NCBI GenBank assembly: GCA_023392515.1
Contig: JAEVYX010000101.1
Coordinates: 1-24,557, forward strand
DNA: 24,557 bases
Direction of reading: 5' to 3'
Source of the DNA: Bacillota bacterium
Lineage (GTDB): Bacteria; Bacillota; Clostridia; Christensenellales; Aristaeellaceae
Part shown: positions 8,119 through 15,184 of the stretch, one piece after another
Layout of the letters: every line of letters starts with the position of its first letter
How positions within the stretch are numbered: the first letter of the stretch is position 1
Made by a program: the position numbers and the translations under genes
The notes under the pieces: model-generated
What the model saw: only the letters and a program-made list of their open reading frames with translations
Databases searched by the model: none
Told to the model about the DNA's origin: nothing

Positions 8119-9171
8119 ATGAAAAAGCTCAGTGTGGTGGTGCCCACATATAATGAAGTGGAAAATGTGGAGGCAATGTGCGAGGCACTGACACGGATGT
8201 TTCAAACAACGCTTGCACAGTATGATTATGAAATAATATATATCGACAACTGTTCAAAGGATGGCACCCGGGAGAAACTGAGAGGCCTTTGCGAAAAGGA
8301 CAAGCATGTAAAAGCAATTTTTAACGCAAAAAACTTCGGCCAGTTCAATTCCCCCTATTACGGCATGCTCCAGTCAACGGGAGATGCGACCATCCTGGTT
8401 GCAGCAGACTTTCAGGATCCGGTGGAATTAATCCCCCAGTTCGTGGCAGGCTGGGAGGAGGGGTATCAAATTGTTTGCGGCATCAAAAAATCCAGCAAGG
8501 AAAGCAAGTTTGTTTACTTTCTCCGTTCCTGTTACTACAAGCTCATCAAAAAATTGTCCAGTGTGGAACAGATTGAGCATTTCACTGGTTTCGGCCTGTA
8601 CGATAAAAGCTTTATCAAGGTATTGCGGGAATTGAACGATCCCATGCCTTTTTTGCGCGGATTGGTGGCAGAACTTGGCGGCAGCCGCAAGGAGATCCCC
8701 TATGAGCAGCCCCGCCGCCGGGCCGGAAAGACCCACAACAACTGGTACACCCTGTACGATGCGGCCATGCTCAGCTTTACCTCTTATACGAAAATCGGCC
8801 TGCGCATTGCCACCATTGCCGGTGTTTTGTTTTCCGCGCTGAGTCTTCTGGTGGCTTTGGCATATTTGATATTGAAGCTCATCTATTGGGACCGGTTTGA
8901 AGCCGGGCAGGCGCCCCTTTTGATCGGCGTATTTTTGATGGGGTCCATTCAAATCTTTTTCATTGGCCTCCTGGGAGAGTATATCCTGAGTATAAATGCG
9001 CGGACGATCCACCGCCCCCTGGTGGTGGAATTTACGCGATTGAATTTTTCATCACCTGCCGAAAATGGGGAACCTGCCCTAACCCATGTGCAAAATGCTT
9101 CTCCTGTAAAGCCATTACAGGCAAATGCAGGGCCTTTGGATGAATCTCAGTCTAGCAGCAGGTCCGCATGA
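8119..9171 (+). CDS. GtrB/DPM1-like family 2 glycosyltransferase (polyprenyl-phosphate sugar synthase)
   Basis: A 350-residue GT2 enzyme. The N-terminal GT-A domain starts LSVVVPTYNEVENVEAM, has YIDNCSKDGT at about 41-50 and the metal/nucleotide motif DFQD at 97-100, and ends with the basic block RRRAGKTHNNWY. Two membrane segments follow at about 226-253 and 266-292, the GtrB/ArnC layout. Such enzymes transfer a sugar from a nucleotide donor to undecaprenyl phosphate on the inner face. A hydrophilic tail of about 55 residues, rich in S, P and A, is unusual for the family. The gene follows the SDR by 23 bases with AAGGAAG at 8103-8109, and is the last gene before the strong terminator at 9210-9263. 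Together with the GtrA gene at 1385 it completes a GtrA/GtrB pair split to the two ends of the cluster. Confidence 0.9.
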   Translation: MKKLSVVVPTYNEVENVEAMCEALTRMFQTTLAQYDYEIIYIDNCSKDGTREKLRGLCEKDKHVKAIFNAKNFGQFNSPYYGMLQSTGDATILVAADFQDPVELIPQFVAGWEEGYQIVCGIKKSSKESKFVYFLRSCYYKLIKKLSSVEQIEHFTGFGLYDKSFIKVLRELNDPMPFLRGLVAELGGSRKEIPYEQPRRRAGKTHNNWYTLYDAAMLSFTSYTKIGLRIATIAGVLFSALSLLVALAYLILKLIYWDRFEAGQAPLLIGVFLMGSIQIFFIGLLGEYILSINARTIHRPLVVEFTRLNFSSPAENGEPALTHVQNASPVKPLQANAGPLDESQSSSRSA

Positions 9172-9209
9172 AAACCGTTTGCGCCTATTGATCTCATGAA
9201 AAGCAGAAT

Positions 9210-9263
9210 ATGCAACTGTATGAAAAAGCCTGCATTATTGCGGGTTTTTTCATACAGTTGCAT
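9210..9263. terminator. Long bidirectional intrinsic terminator ending the glycan cluster
   Basis: The arms 9210-9227 and 9246-9263 are exact reverse complements (18 bp) and enclose a GC-richer inner stem GCCTGC/GCGGGT (with G-U pairs) around a six-base loop ATTATT. The inner stem is followed by six T on the plus strand, and by a run of A before it that gives T on the minus strand, so it can act in both directions. It lies 39 bases after the GtrB-like stop and just before the promoter of the sugar operon, insulating the two. Confidence 0.9.
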
Positions 9264-9274
9264 TCATATAATTG

Positions 9275-9289
9275 GAATTTATGAAATTC
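9275..9289. promoter_or_regulatory. 15-bp palindrome upstream of sugar-operon promoter, candidate operator
   Basis: GAATTT-ATG-AAATTC is a perfect inverted repeat (6-3-6) that ends 12 bases before the -35 element of the sugar operon. Its position suits a regulator binding site, most simply for the DeoR-family protein encoded at the end of the operon. A second, shorter inverted repeat, TAAGC-TCAA-GCTTA (9329-9342), overlaps the edge of the -10 box. The region is AT-rich, so chance is possible. Confidence 0.4.
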
Positions 9290-9300
9290 TATAAAAATTA

Positions 9301-9329
9301 TTGACATTTGGTGAAATGCATGCTATCAT
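9301..9329 (+). promoter_or_regulatory. Sigma-A-type promoter of the sugar operon
   Basis: TTGACA at 9301-9306, a 17-base spacer, and TATCAT at 9324-9329. The -35 is consensus and the -10 has five of six matches. Transcription would begin near 9336, shortly before the ribosome binding site AAGGAGGG (9342-9349) of the isomerase gene. Confidence 0.8.
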
Positions 9330-9356
9330 AAGCTCAAGCTTAAGGAGGGCATTAAA

Positions 9357-10289
9357 ATGAAATATGCCACACGGCTGAACTCCTTTCTAAAAAGAAAGGG
9401 GCAGACCATGGAATCAACCATGGCCGAGCTTGGCACCATTGATGGAATCACCCATGTAGATATCAACTATCCCGAGCACTTGGAGCATATTTCTGTGGCG
9501 CAGTTAAAGGCGATGCTTTCGAAGAACGGGTTAAAGGTCAACGGCATGGCGCTGCGGTTTTCGGATATTTTTCAAAACGGTGAATTTACCAACCCAGATT
9601 TGAACTTGGCACAAAAGGCGGAAAGCCTGTGCATGGAAGCTATCAGTGCCTGCCGGGAATTCGGCGGAGAAATCGTAACCATCTGGCAGGCCTTCGATGC
9701 TTTTGATTATCCGTTTCAAGTGGATTACGAAACAGCCTGGATCAAGATGCGGGACGCTTTCCGGAGAATCGCGGATGCCGCAGCCCCGGATATCAAAATC
9801 AGCATCGAATACAAACCTTTTCAACCCCGCTCCTTCAGCCTGGTGCCCAATATGGCAACCGCCATGCTTTTGGTTGAAGATATCGGCAGGCAAAACGTCG
9901 GCCTCACCCTGGATTTTTGTCACATGCTCATGGCCGGGGAAAACCCCGCCGCCGCCTTGGCCCTCACCGCCTCCCGCGGCCGTCTTTTGGGGGTACATCT
10001 AAACGATGGTTACCGGCTCAATGATGACGGGTTGATGGTAGGATCCGTACACCTTTTGGAAACGCTTGAATTTTTGTATTATGCAAAAAAGTACGGCTAC
10101 CAGCAAGCAATCTATTTTGACACATTCCCCCTTCGGGAAGAACCTGCACAGGAATGCCGTCAGAATATACGCACGGTGGAACGGCTGTTTGCTGCGCTGG
10201 ATGAAATCGGCATGGAAAAGGTCGGAGGGTTGGTCCATAGCCAGGATGGCATGTCTGCGATGGAAATCCTGCACTCCCTGATGCGGTAA
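9357..10289 (+). CDS. TIM-barrel sugar isomerase/epimerase (xylose isomerase-like/AP endonuclease 2 fold)
   Basis: A 310-residue single-domain TIM-barrel protein of the sugar isomerase/epimerase superfamily. Candidate metal and catalytic residues fall at the expected strand ends: E151 in SIEYKPF, D186 in LDFCH with H189, H214 and D217 in GVHLND, and D255 in YFDTFP. This resembles the Glu/Asp/His/acid set of tagatose-epimerase and rhamnose-isomerase-like enzymes, with Asp instead of Glu in the last position. It is the first gene of the operon, directly after a strong promoter and an AAGGAGGG ribosome binding site, and is followed by an Rbs-type ABC transporter, a ribokinase-like kinase and a DeoR regulator. 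It probably isomerises the imported sugar before phosphorylation. The substrate cannot be read from the sequence. Confidence 0.8.
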   Translation: MKYATRLNSFLKRKGQTMESTMAELGTIDGITHVDINYPEHLEHISVAQLKAMLSKNGLKVNGMALRFSDIFQNGEFTNPDLNLAQKAESLCMEAISACREFGGEIVTIWQAFDAFDYPFQVDYETAWIKMRDAFRRIADAAAPDIKISIEYKPFQPRSFSLVPNMATAMLLVEDIGRQNVGLTLDFCHMLMAGENPAAALALTASRGRLLGVHLNDGYRLNDDGLMVGSVHLLETLEFLYYAKKYGYQQAIYFDTFPLREEPAQECRQNIRTVERLFAALDEIGMEKVGGLVHSQDGMSAMEILHSLMR

Positions 10290-10325
10290 ACCCCTTCCCC
10301 CCTGCTAGTGCAAAAGATGATGCCA

Positions 10326-10344
10326 CGCCTGGTTTTATCCGGGC
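10326..10344 (+). other. Short GC stem-loop between isomerase and binding-protein genes
   Basis: GCCTGG-TTTTAT-CCGGGC forms a six-pair stem (one G-U) in the 113-base gap between 10289 and 10403. It has no T-run after it, so it is not a standard terminator. It may be an mRNA-stabilising or processing stem protecting the binding-protein message. The rest of the gap has nothing else clear. Confidence 0.35.
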
Positions 10345-10402
10345 AGGTTTCGAAAATTTGTATTCCGCCGCGGATGCGGTATAATAATAGGAGGGTAAAA
10401 AC

Positions 10403-11458
10403 ATGATTCGTAAACTGTTGTCCCTGCTCCTGGCTCTTGCAATGGTGTTCACCCTGAGTGCTGTTGCCTTTGCGGAAGAAGAGTTCAACCCCGACAACGA
10501 AGCTGGCATGAACTTTCAGGACATGCGCGAAACCTTTGGCGCTGTTCCCGCACTGGAAGGCGAAGTCAAGCTTGGCGCCGTAGCCAAGGCCTTCGAAAAC
10601 GAATACTGGCGCACCCTGAAGGAAGGCTATGAAGCTTTCGCTGCGAAAATGCAGGAAGCCGGCCAGAACATCACTATCGACGTTCGCTCCGCCCAAGGTG
10701 AAGGCGACGAACAAGGCCAGCTTTCCATCGTGAAAGACATGGTAAACAAAAAGTATACCGCCCTTTTGCTCTCCCCCATCTCTGACAGCAACCTGACCCC
10801 CGGTGTGGAAGACGCGCTGGATGCCGGCATCCCGGTTATCAACGTGAATGACGGCCTCATCGAGCTTGCTCCCAACTTCGTAGGCCCCCGCGCCGTTGAA
10901 AACGGAGAGCGTGCCGCTGCCTGGATCGCCGAGAAAATCGGCAACGAAGGCGAAGTAGCCGTCGTAATCGGCATGCCTAAAGCATTTGCCGCCCGTCAGC
11001 GCACCTTGGGCTTTGTAACCTGGATGGCGGACAACGCCCCCAACATCAAAGTCGTTGAACAGCAAAATGCCGACTGGGACCGCGCCAAGGCCAAGGACCT
11101 TGCGGAAACCTGGATGAAGACCCATCCCGACCTGAAAGCCATCTTCTGCAACAACGACACCATGGCTCTGGGCGTGGTGGAAGCCGTTGAAGCTGCCGGC
11201 AAAGACATTCTGGTAGTAGGCGTGGACGGCATCGGCGAAGCTTATGACTCCATCCGTGCCGGCGGCCTGGATGCCACCGTTGACTCCTTCCCCTTCTACA
11301 AATCCCAGATCGCTGCCGAAGCAAGCCTGCGCCTGCTGGGCGGCCAGGAACTGCCCCGGGTCATCTGGACTCCCCAAGCCTTGATTGACAGCACCAACGT
11401 AGACGTACCCGCTGCTGAAATCATCGGCTGGACCGAGGCAGAATTCGCCTCCAAATAA
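10403..11458 (+). CDS. Secreted sugar-binding protein of an Rbs-type ABC transporter (periplasmic-binding protein type I)
   Basis: A 351-residue RbsB-like protein. The N-terminus is a clear Sec signal: basic MIRK, a hydrophobic core at about residues 5-20, and a signal peptidase I site at AFA|EEE (after residue 24). The mature part has the family pattern VKLGAVAKAFENEYWRTL, an internal DAGIPVINVN strand-turn, and AIFCNNDTMALGVVEA before VVGVDG. The ATG follows AGGAGG (10389-10394) at 8 bases. It is followed by tandem hairpins and then the ATPase and permease genes. Oddly, there is no lipobox cysteine; the only cysteine is in the AIFCNND segment, so the protein should be released and not lipid-anchored. 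Ligand is unknown, probably a pentose, hexose or sugar alcohol. Confidence 0.93.
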   Translation: MIRKLLSLLLALAMVFTLSAVAFAEEEFNPDNEAGMNFQDMRETFGAVPALEGEVKLGAVAKAFENEYWRTLKEGYEAFAAKMQEAGQNITIDVRSAQGEGDEQGQLSIVKDMVNKKYTALLLSPISDSNLTPGVEDALDAGIPVINVNDGLIELAPNFVGPRAVENGERAAAWIAEKIGNEGEVAVVIGMPKAFAARQRTLGFVTWMADNAPNIKVVEQQNADWDRAKAKDLAETWMKTHPDLKAIFCNNDTMALGVVEAVEAAGKDILVVGVDGIGEAYDSIRAGGLDATVDSFPFYKSQIAAEASLRLLGGQELPRVIWTPQALIDSTNVDVPAAEIIGWTEAEFASK

Positions 11459-11481
11459 TCGACAATCGCTTCATTAATATC

Positions 11482-11535
11482 GGGCGCTTGGCGCAGGTGC
11501 TTGTGACCAACCAAGCCTTGCCCAAGCGCTCTTTT
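11482..11535 (+). terminator. Strong hairpin with short T-run between binding-protein and ATPase genes (attenuating terminator)
   Basis: The left arm 11482-11503 and right arm 11512-11531 pair along about 20 positions with two single-base bulges (C11492 and T11498) and an eight-base loop TGACCAAC. TTTT follows at 11532-11535, then CC. It begins 24 bases after the binding-protein stop. The short T-run suggests partial termination, which would keep the binding protein in excess over ATPase and permease. Confidence 0.75.
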
Positions 11536-11545
11536 CCAAACTGCC

Positions 11546-11578
11546 GGAAGCGTAGCTCGCCCGCAACGCTTCCCTTTT
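11546..11578 (+). terminator. Second hairpin before the ATPase gene
   Basis: GGAAGCGT (11546-11553) pairs exactly with ACGCTTCC (11566-11573) around a 12-base loop, followed by CTTTT. It sits directly after the first hairpin and just before the ribosome binding site AAGGAGGG of the ATPase gene. It could add to termination or modulate 3'-end stability of the upstream message. Confidence 0.5.
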
Positions 11579-11596
11579 CATCAAGGAGGGATTATC

Positions 11597-13084
11597 TTGG
11601 CGCTTCCGGCCATTGAATTTAAAAGCGTAACAAAAGTTTTCCCGGGCGTCAAAGCCTTGGAGGGTGTGTCCTTTTCCGTAGCACAGGGAGAGGTTCATGC
11701 GCTCCTGGGAGAAAACGGCGCCGGTAAATCAACGCTTTTGAACATTTTGCACGGGGTATATGCCCAATACGAAGGCAGTGTAGAAATAAACGGAAAAAAG
11801 GTTTCCTTCGCCTCCCCCAGCCGGGCTATTGAGTCCGGCGTCTCGAAGGTGCATCAGGAGATTAACCTTGTAACGGAATTAACCGTGGCCCAGAATATCG
11901 CCATGGGGTATGAGCCCAGAAAACACATCCTTATTGACTATGAAAAGATGAACCGGGAAACCGGGGATATCCTAAAGAAATTGGGCTGTCATTTTCAGTC
12001 CACCAACTATGTCAAAACCTTAAACGCAGGCGAAATGCAGATGATCGGTATCGCAAAAGCGCTGTATCATCACGCCTCCATCATCTCCTTTGACGAACCC
12101 ACCACAGCCCTTACCAACAAAGAGACAGAGCATTTGTTTCAAATCATCCGGGAGCTAAAGGAAAAGGGCATCACCATCCTGTACGTCAGCCACAAGTTGG
12201 ATGAGATATTTGAAATAGCAGACCGGGCCACAGTGCTCCGGGATGGACAATATATCGGCACCTATAATATTGGTGAAATCACCAAGGAGCAGCTCATCCG
12301 GTCCATGGTAGGCCGTGATGTGAACAGCTACGCCGTACGCCTCGCCCCCTCTTGCGTCAAAGAGGAGGAAGTATTGCGGGTGGAGAATCTCTGCTCCCCG
12401 GTGTTCGAAGGGATAAGCTTCAGCCTTCGGCGCGGCGAAATCCTGGGCTTTGCAGGCCTGGTTGGCTCCGGGCGCACAGACATCATGCGCGCCATCTTTG
12501 GGGCTGATCCGCTGCGGTCGGGCAAGATTATCGTAAACGGAAAAGTCGTGCGCATCAAGCGGCCTGAGCAAGCGCTGGGCCATGGCATCGGGCTGTTGCC
12601 GGAAAACCGCAAAACCCAGGGCTTTGTCAAGCTTATGAGCAACATGAGCAACATGGGGCTGGCCTCCTTGAAAAGGTTTTCAAAAGGCCTCTTGCTCAAC
12701 CATCATGCCATGCGGAAAAACTGCCTGTACTACATGGATCAGATGGATTTAAGTCCCCGGAACCCAGACTATCTGGTCAGCAATCTGTCCGGCGGAAATC
12801 AGCAAAAAGTGGTATTATCCAAATGGCTGTCCACCGGTGCGGATATTCTCATTTTTGACGAGCCTACCAAGGGCATTGACGTAGGTGCCAAAGCGGAAAT
12901 CTACCGGCTGATGGAAGACCTGGTGTCAAAGGGGAAAGCCATTATCATGGTTTCCTCGGAACTGCCGGAGGTTATAGGCATGAGTGACCGGGTCATCGTT
13001 ATGCATGAAGGGCGAATGGCCGCCACCCTTTCCCGGGCAGAGTTGTCTGAGGAAAGCATCTTGAAATACGCAATGGGGGAATAA
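11597..13084 (+). CDS. Rbs/Mgl-type sugar ABC transporter ATP-binding protein (two NBDs)
   Basis: A 495-residue tandem ATPase of the RbsA/MglA type. NBD1 has Walker A GENGAGKST (38-46), a degenerate signature LNAGEMQ and Walker B ISFDEPTTAL. NBD2 has the altered Walker A GLVGSGRTD, a good signature LSGGNQQKVVLSKWL and Walker B ILIFDEPTKGID. Such asymmetry is normal for this family. The start is TTG at 11597, six bases after AAGGAGGG (11583-11590); no ATG fits the conserved N-terminus, so TTG is accepted. The permease gene starts 4 bases after the stop. It energises import of the sugar bound by the preceding gene product. Confidence in the family is very high; substrate is unknown. Confidence 0.95.
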   Translation: MALPAIEFKSVTKVFPGVKALEGVSFSVAQGEVHALLGENGAGKSTLLNILHGVYAQYEGSVEINGKKVSFASPSRAIESGVSKVHQEINLVTELTVAQNIAMGYEPRKHILIDYEKMNRETGDILKKLGCHFQSTNYVKTLNAGEMQMIGIAKALYHHASIISFDEPTTALTNKETEHLFQIIRELKEKGITILYVSHKLDEIFEIADRATVLRDGQYIGTYNIGEITKEQLIRSMVGRDVNSYAVRLAPSCVKEEEVLRVENLCSPVFEGISFSLRRGEILGFAGLVGSGRTDIMRAIFGADPLRSGKIIVNGKVVRIKRPEQALGHGIGLLPENRKTQGFVKLMSNMSNMGLASLKRFSKGLLLNHHAMRKNCLYYMDQMDLSPRNPDYLVSNLSGGNQQKVVLSKWLSTGADILIFDEPTKGIDVGAKAEIYRLMEDLVSKGKAIIMVSSELPEVIGMSDRVIVMHEGRMAATLSRAELSEESILKYAMGE

Positions 13085-13087
13085 CGC

Positions 13088-14068
13088 ATGAAAGGCTTTC
13101 GCCTGAATCAGGTATTCAAAAACCGTTCCACAAGTCTTGTTGTGGTGCTGGTGGTATTGGTGATCGTCTTTTCCATCATCAATCCCATTTACTTAAGCGT
13201 GTACAACCTGATCGACATCATCGAACAGGCTACCATCAACGGCTTATTGGCAATCGGCATCACCTTTGCCATTATCACCGGCGGTATTGATTTGTCCATT
13301 GGCTCCACCATGGCCGTAGTCATCGTAACCTCGGGGCTCATGCTGGTAGGGGGCGTCAACATGTGGGTAAGCCTCCTCGCCGGCATTTTGCTGGGTTTTT
13401 TACTGGGGATAATCAACGGCTTTATGGTAACAAAAATGAAACTGCAGCCCTTTATCGCCACGCTGGGTACCATGAGCGTCTATCGCGGCGTGGCATATAT
13501 TCTGACCGGGGGCTGGCCGGTTTTAAAAATTCCCAAAGGGTTCCGCACATTGGTGGACGGGGATATTATCGGCAAGATACCGGCATCCGTTTTTCTTCTC
13601 TTCGGCTTTGCGATCCTCTGCCATATCATATTGCGCCATACCAGGCAGGGCACCTATTTCCTTGCTTCAGGCGGAAATGAGGAGGCGACGCGCCTGTCCG
13701 GCGTAAATACCAACCGCAGCCGCCTGTACGCCTATGGCCTGTGCGGCATCGGTGCGGCCCTTGCAGGCCTGGTCATGCTGGCGCGCCTGGGCACCGGCGA
13801 ACCGACTGCAGGCCAAGGCTATGAGACCAATGCCATTGCCGCCGCAGCCATCGGTGGTACCAGCATGGCTGGGGGCCGGGGCAGCATGATGGGAACCGTG
13901 CTTGGCGCCTTGACCTTGTCCGCCTTGAAGGTGGGCCTGGTGGTGCTGGGTGTGGATACCTTCTGGCAATATATCGCCATGGGTGCCATCATTGTTGTAG
14001 CCGCATACTTTGAAGTAATCCAAACCACCCTGGAAAGCCGCATAAGCCGGCTGCACGTCAAATCCTGA
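13088..14068 (+). CDS. Rbs-type sugar ABC transporter permease
   Basis: A 326-residue polytopic membrane protein of the BPD_transp_2/RbsC family, with roughly eight to ten hydrophobic segments. It has the diagnostic ITGGIDLSIGSTMA motif in the first third and AAAIGGTSMAGGRGSMMGT in the last third, the latter forming the ATPase contact region. It begins 4 bases after the ATPase stop behind a weak GGGG-containing ribosome binding site, so translation is likely coupled. It would form a homodimeric channel with the ATPase at 11597. A hairpin follows before the kinase gene. Family is secure; transported sugar is unknown. Confidence 0.94.
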   Translation: MKGFRLNQVFKNRSTSLVVVLVVLVIVFSIINPIYLSVYNLIDIIEQATINGLLAIGITFAIITGGIDLSIGSTMAVVIVTSGLMLVGGVNMWVSLLAGILLGFLLGIINGFMVTKMKLQPFIATLGTMSVYRGVAYILTGGWPVLKIPKGFRTLVDGDIIGKIPASVFLLFGFAILCHIILRHTRQGTYFLASGGNEEATRLSGVNTNRSRLYAYGLCGIGAALAGLVMLARLGTGEPTAGQGYETNAIAAAAIGGTSMAGGRGSMMGTVLGALTLSALKVGLVVLGVDTFWQYIAMGAIIVVAAYFEVIQTTLESRISRLHVKS

Positions 14069-14080
14069 ACCCCTCCGATA

Positions 14081-14132
14081 AACGGGTGCGGGACAAAGCC
14101 GCTGCGCTGCGTCCCCACCCGTTCGCTGTTTC
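14081..14132 (+). terminator. Hairpin with T-rich tail between permease and kinase genes
   Basis: The arms 14081-14094 and 14111-14123 pair over 13 positions with one bulged C, and a T-rich stretch (GTTTCTTTATTATTA) follows from about 14127. It starts 12 bases after the permease stop. It may be a partial terminator lowering kinase and regulator expression relative to the transporter. The T-run is interrupted, so efficiency is uncertain. Confidence 0.6.
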
Positions 14133-14161
14133 TTTATTATTACGGTATGGGAGGCAATTCC

Positions 14162-15088
14162 ATGGCAAGACAGGGTGTGCTGGTCATTGGCAGCATGAAT
14201 TTTGATTATTTCTATACCCTGCCCCATCAAATGCGGCTGGGTGAGAACCTGCACGCCACGAGTTTTGAAACGGCCTGCGGTGGCAAGGGTGCGAACCAGG
14301 CAGTGCAATGTGCAAAGCTGGAGGTACAAACCCGCATGCTGGGCTGTCTGGGCCGGGATGCGCAGGGCGACCGCATCTTTTCTGAAATGACAGCCTATGG
14401 GGTGGATATGCAATTGGTGCGGCGGGTCGACGTTCCCACCGGCAATGCCTCCGTCTGGGTTTTCCCCAAGGGATTGGTGCAGGCCGCCATTTTCGGTGGG
14501 GCAAACATGTGCGTTACGAAGGATCAAATTGATGAAATAAATTCACTGCTGCTGGAAACAGAAGCCGTCATCCTGCAAAACGAAATCCCCATGGATGTGG
14601 TTTCTCATGCCATTCTTGCAGCGAAGACGGCGGGATGCAAGGTTTTGTACAATGCAGCCCCTGCCCTCCCCGTTTCCCCCGAGGTTCTGGCAGCGGTGGA
14701 TGTCCTTTTGGTCAACGAGGCTGAAGCCTCTTTTTACAGCGGCGTGACCATTACCGATGAAGCATCTGCCCGGGATGGGGCGGACAAGCTCCTTCCCCTT
14801 TTGCGCAGCACGCTGATTATCACCCTTGGGTCTTTGGGCAGCCTGATTGCAGGCCCGGAGGGCAAGCATTTGGTACCGGCCAAAAGAGTGGCGGCGGTTG
14901 AAACCACCGGAGCTGGCGATTCCTTTACGGGCGCTTTGGCAGACGGACTTTTGCGGGGCCTTTCTATCGAAAAAGCCGCCGCCTTTGCCACCGCCGCCGC
15001 CGCCGTTACCGTATCCAAAGTAGGAGCACAGCCTGCCATGCCTACAAGGCGCATGCTCCTTGATGAATCATCGAATTGCATGGTTTAA
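14162..15088 (+). CDS. Ribokinase-like PfkB-family sugar kinase
   Basis: A 308-residue PfkB-family kinase closest in pattern to ribokinase. The N-terminal block GSMNFDYFYTLP is followed by the first PfkB signature GGKGANQAVQCAKL, and the C-terminal signature TTGAGDSFTGALADGL carries the catalytic base D253 and the anion-hole GAG. An upstream in-frame ATG at 14147 lies within the ribosome binding site GGGAGG (14149-14154); the ATG at 14162 has a 7-base spacer and begins the conserved fold, so it was chosen. It presumably phosphorylates the imported sugar, or its ketose isomer made by the TIM-barrel enzyme, using ATP in the cytoplasm. The DeoR regulator follows. Substrate other than ribose is possible. 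Confidence 0.9.
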   Translation: MARQGVLVIGSMNFDYFYTLPHQMRLGENLHATSFETACGGKGANQAVQCAKLEVQTRMLGCLGRDAQGDRIFSEMTAYGVDMQLVRRVDVPTGNASVWVFPKGLVQAAIFGGANMCVTKDQIDEINSLLLETEAVILQNEIPMDVVSHAILAAKTAGCKVLYNAAPALPVSPEVLAAVDVLLVNEAEASFYSGVTITDEASARDGADKLLPLLRSTLIITLGSLGSLIAGPEGKHLVPAKRVAAVETTGAGDSFTGALADGLLRGLSIEKAAAFATAAAAVTVSKVGAQPAMPTRRMLLDESSNCMV

Positions 15089-15089
15089 C

Positions 15090-15118
15090 TTGCGAATGTA
15101 GGCAAGGATTGTTATAAT
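15090..15118 (+). promoter_or_regulatory. Internal promoter for the DeoR-family regulator
   Basis: TTGCGA (15090-15095), 17-base spacer, TATAAT (15113-15118), with TGT just before the -10 making it an extended -10. Transcription would start near 15125, which places the in-frame ATG at 15128 almost at the 5' end and supports the GTG at 15185. The leader contains CCCC-TTT-GGGG (15134-15144) and the palindrome GGAATATTCC (15151-15160), possible autoregulatory sites. Confidence 0.75.
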
Positions 15119-15184
15119 AGCAAAGAAATGATCCCCCTTTGGGGAAGCCCGGAATATTCCAGGCGGATAGATGGAGGAAGCGCC

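Noticed and set aside
9301..9340. Catabolite-responsive (cre) site at the sugar-operon promoter.
   Set aside because: The stretch around TGAAATGCATGCTATCA resembles a cre loosely, but its spacing does not fit the 14-base consensus.
10160..11377. Minus-strand open frame of 405 codons opposite the binding-protein gene.
   Set aside because: It is a long shadow caused by GC-rich codon bias of a clearly real plus-strand gene; its product is Gly- and Phe-rich without any family pattern.
13667..14527. Minus-strand open frame of 286 codons spanning permease and kinase genes.
   Set aside because: It crosses two real genes and the hairpin between them, and its His/Gln/Gly-rich translation has no recognisable domain.
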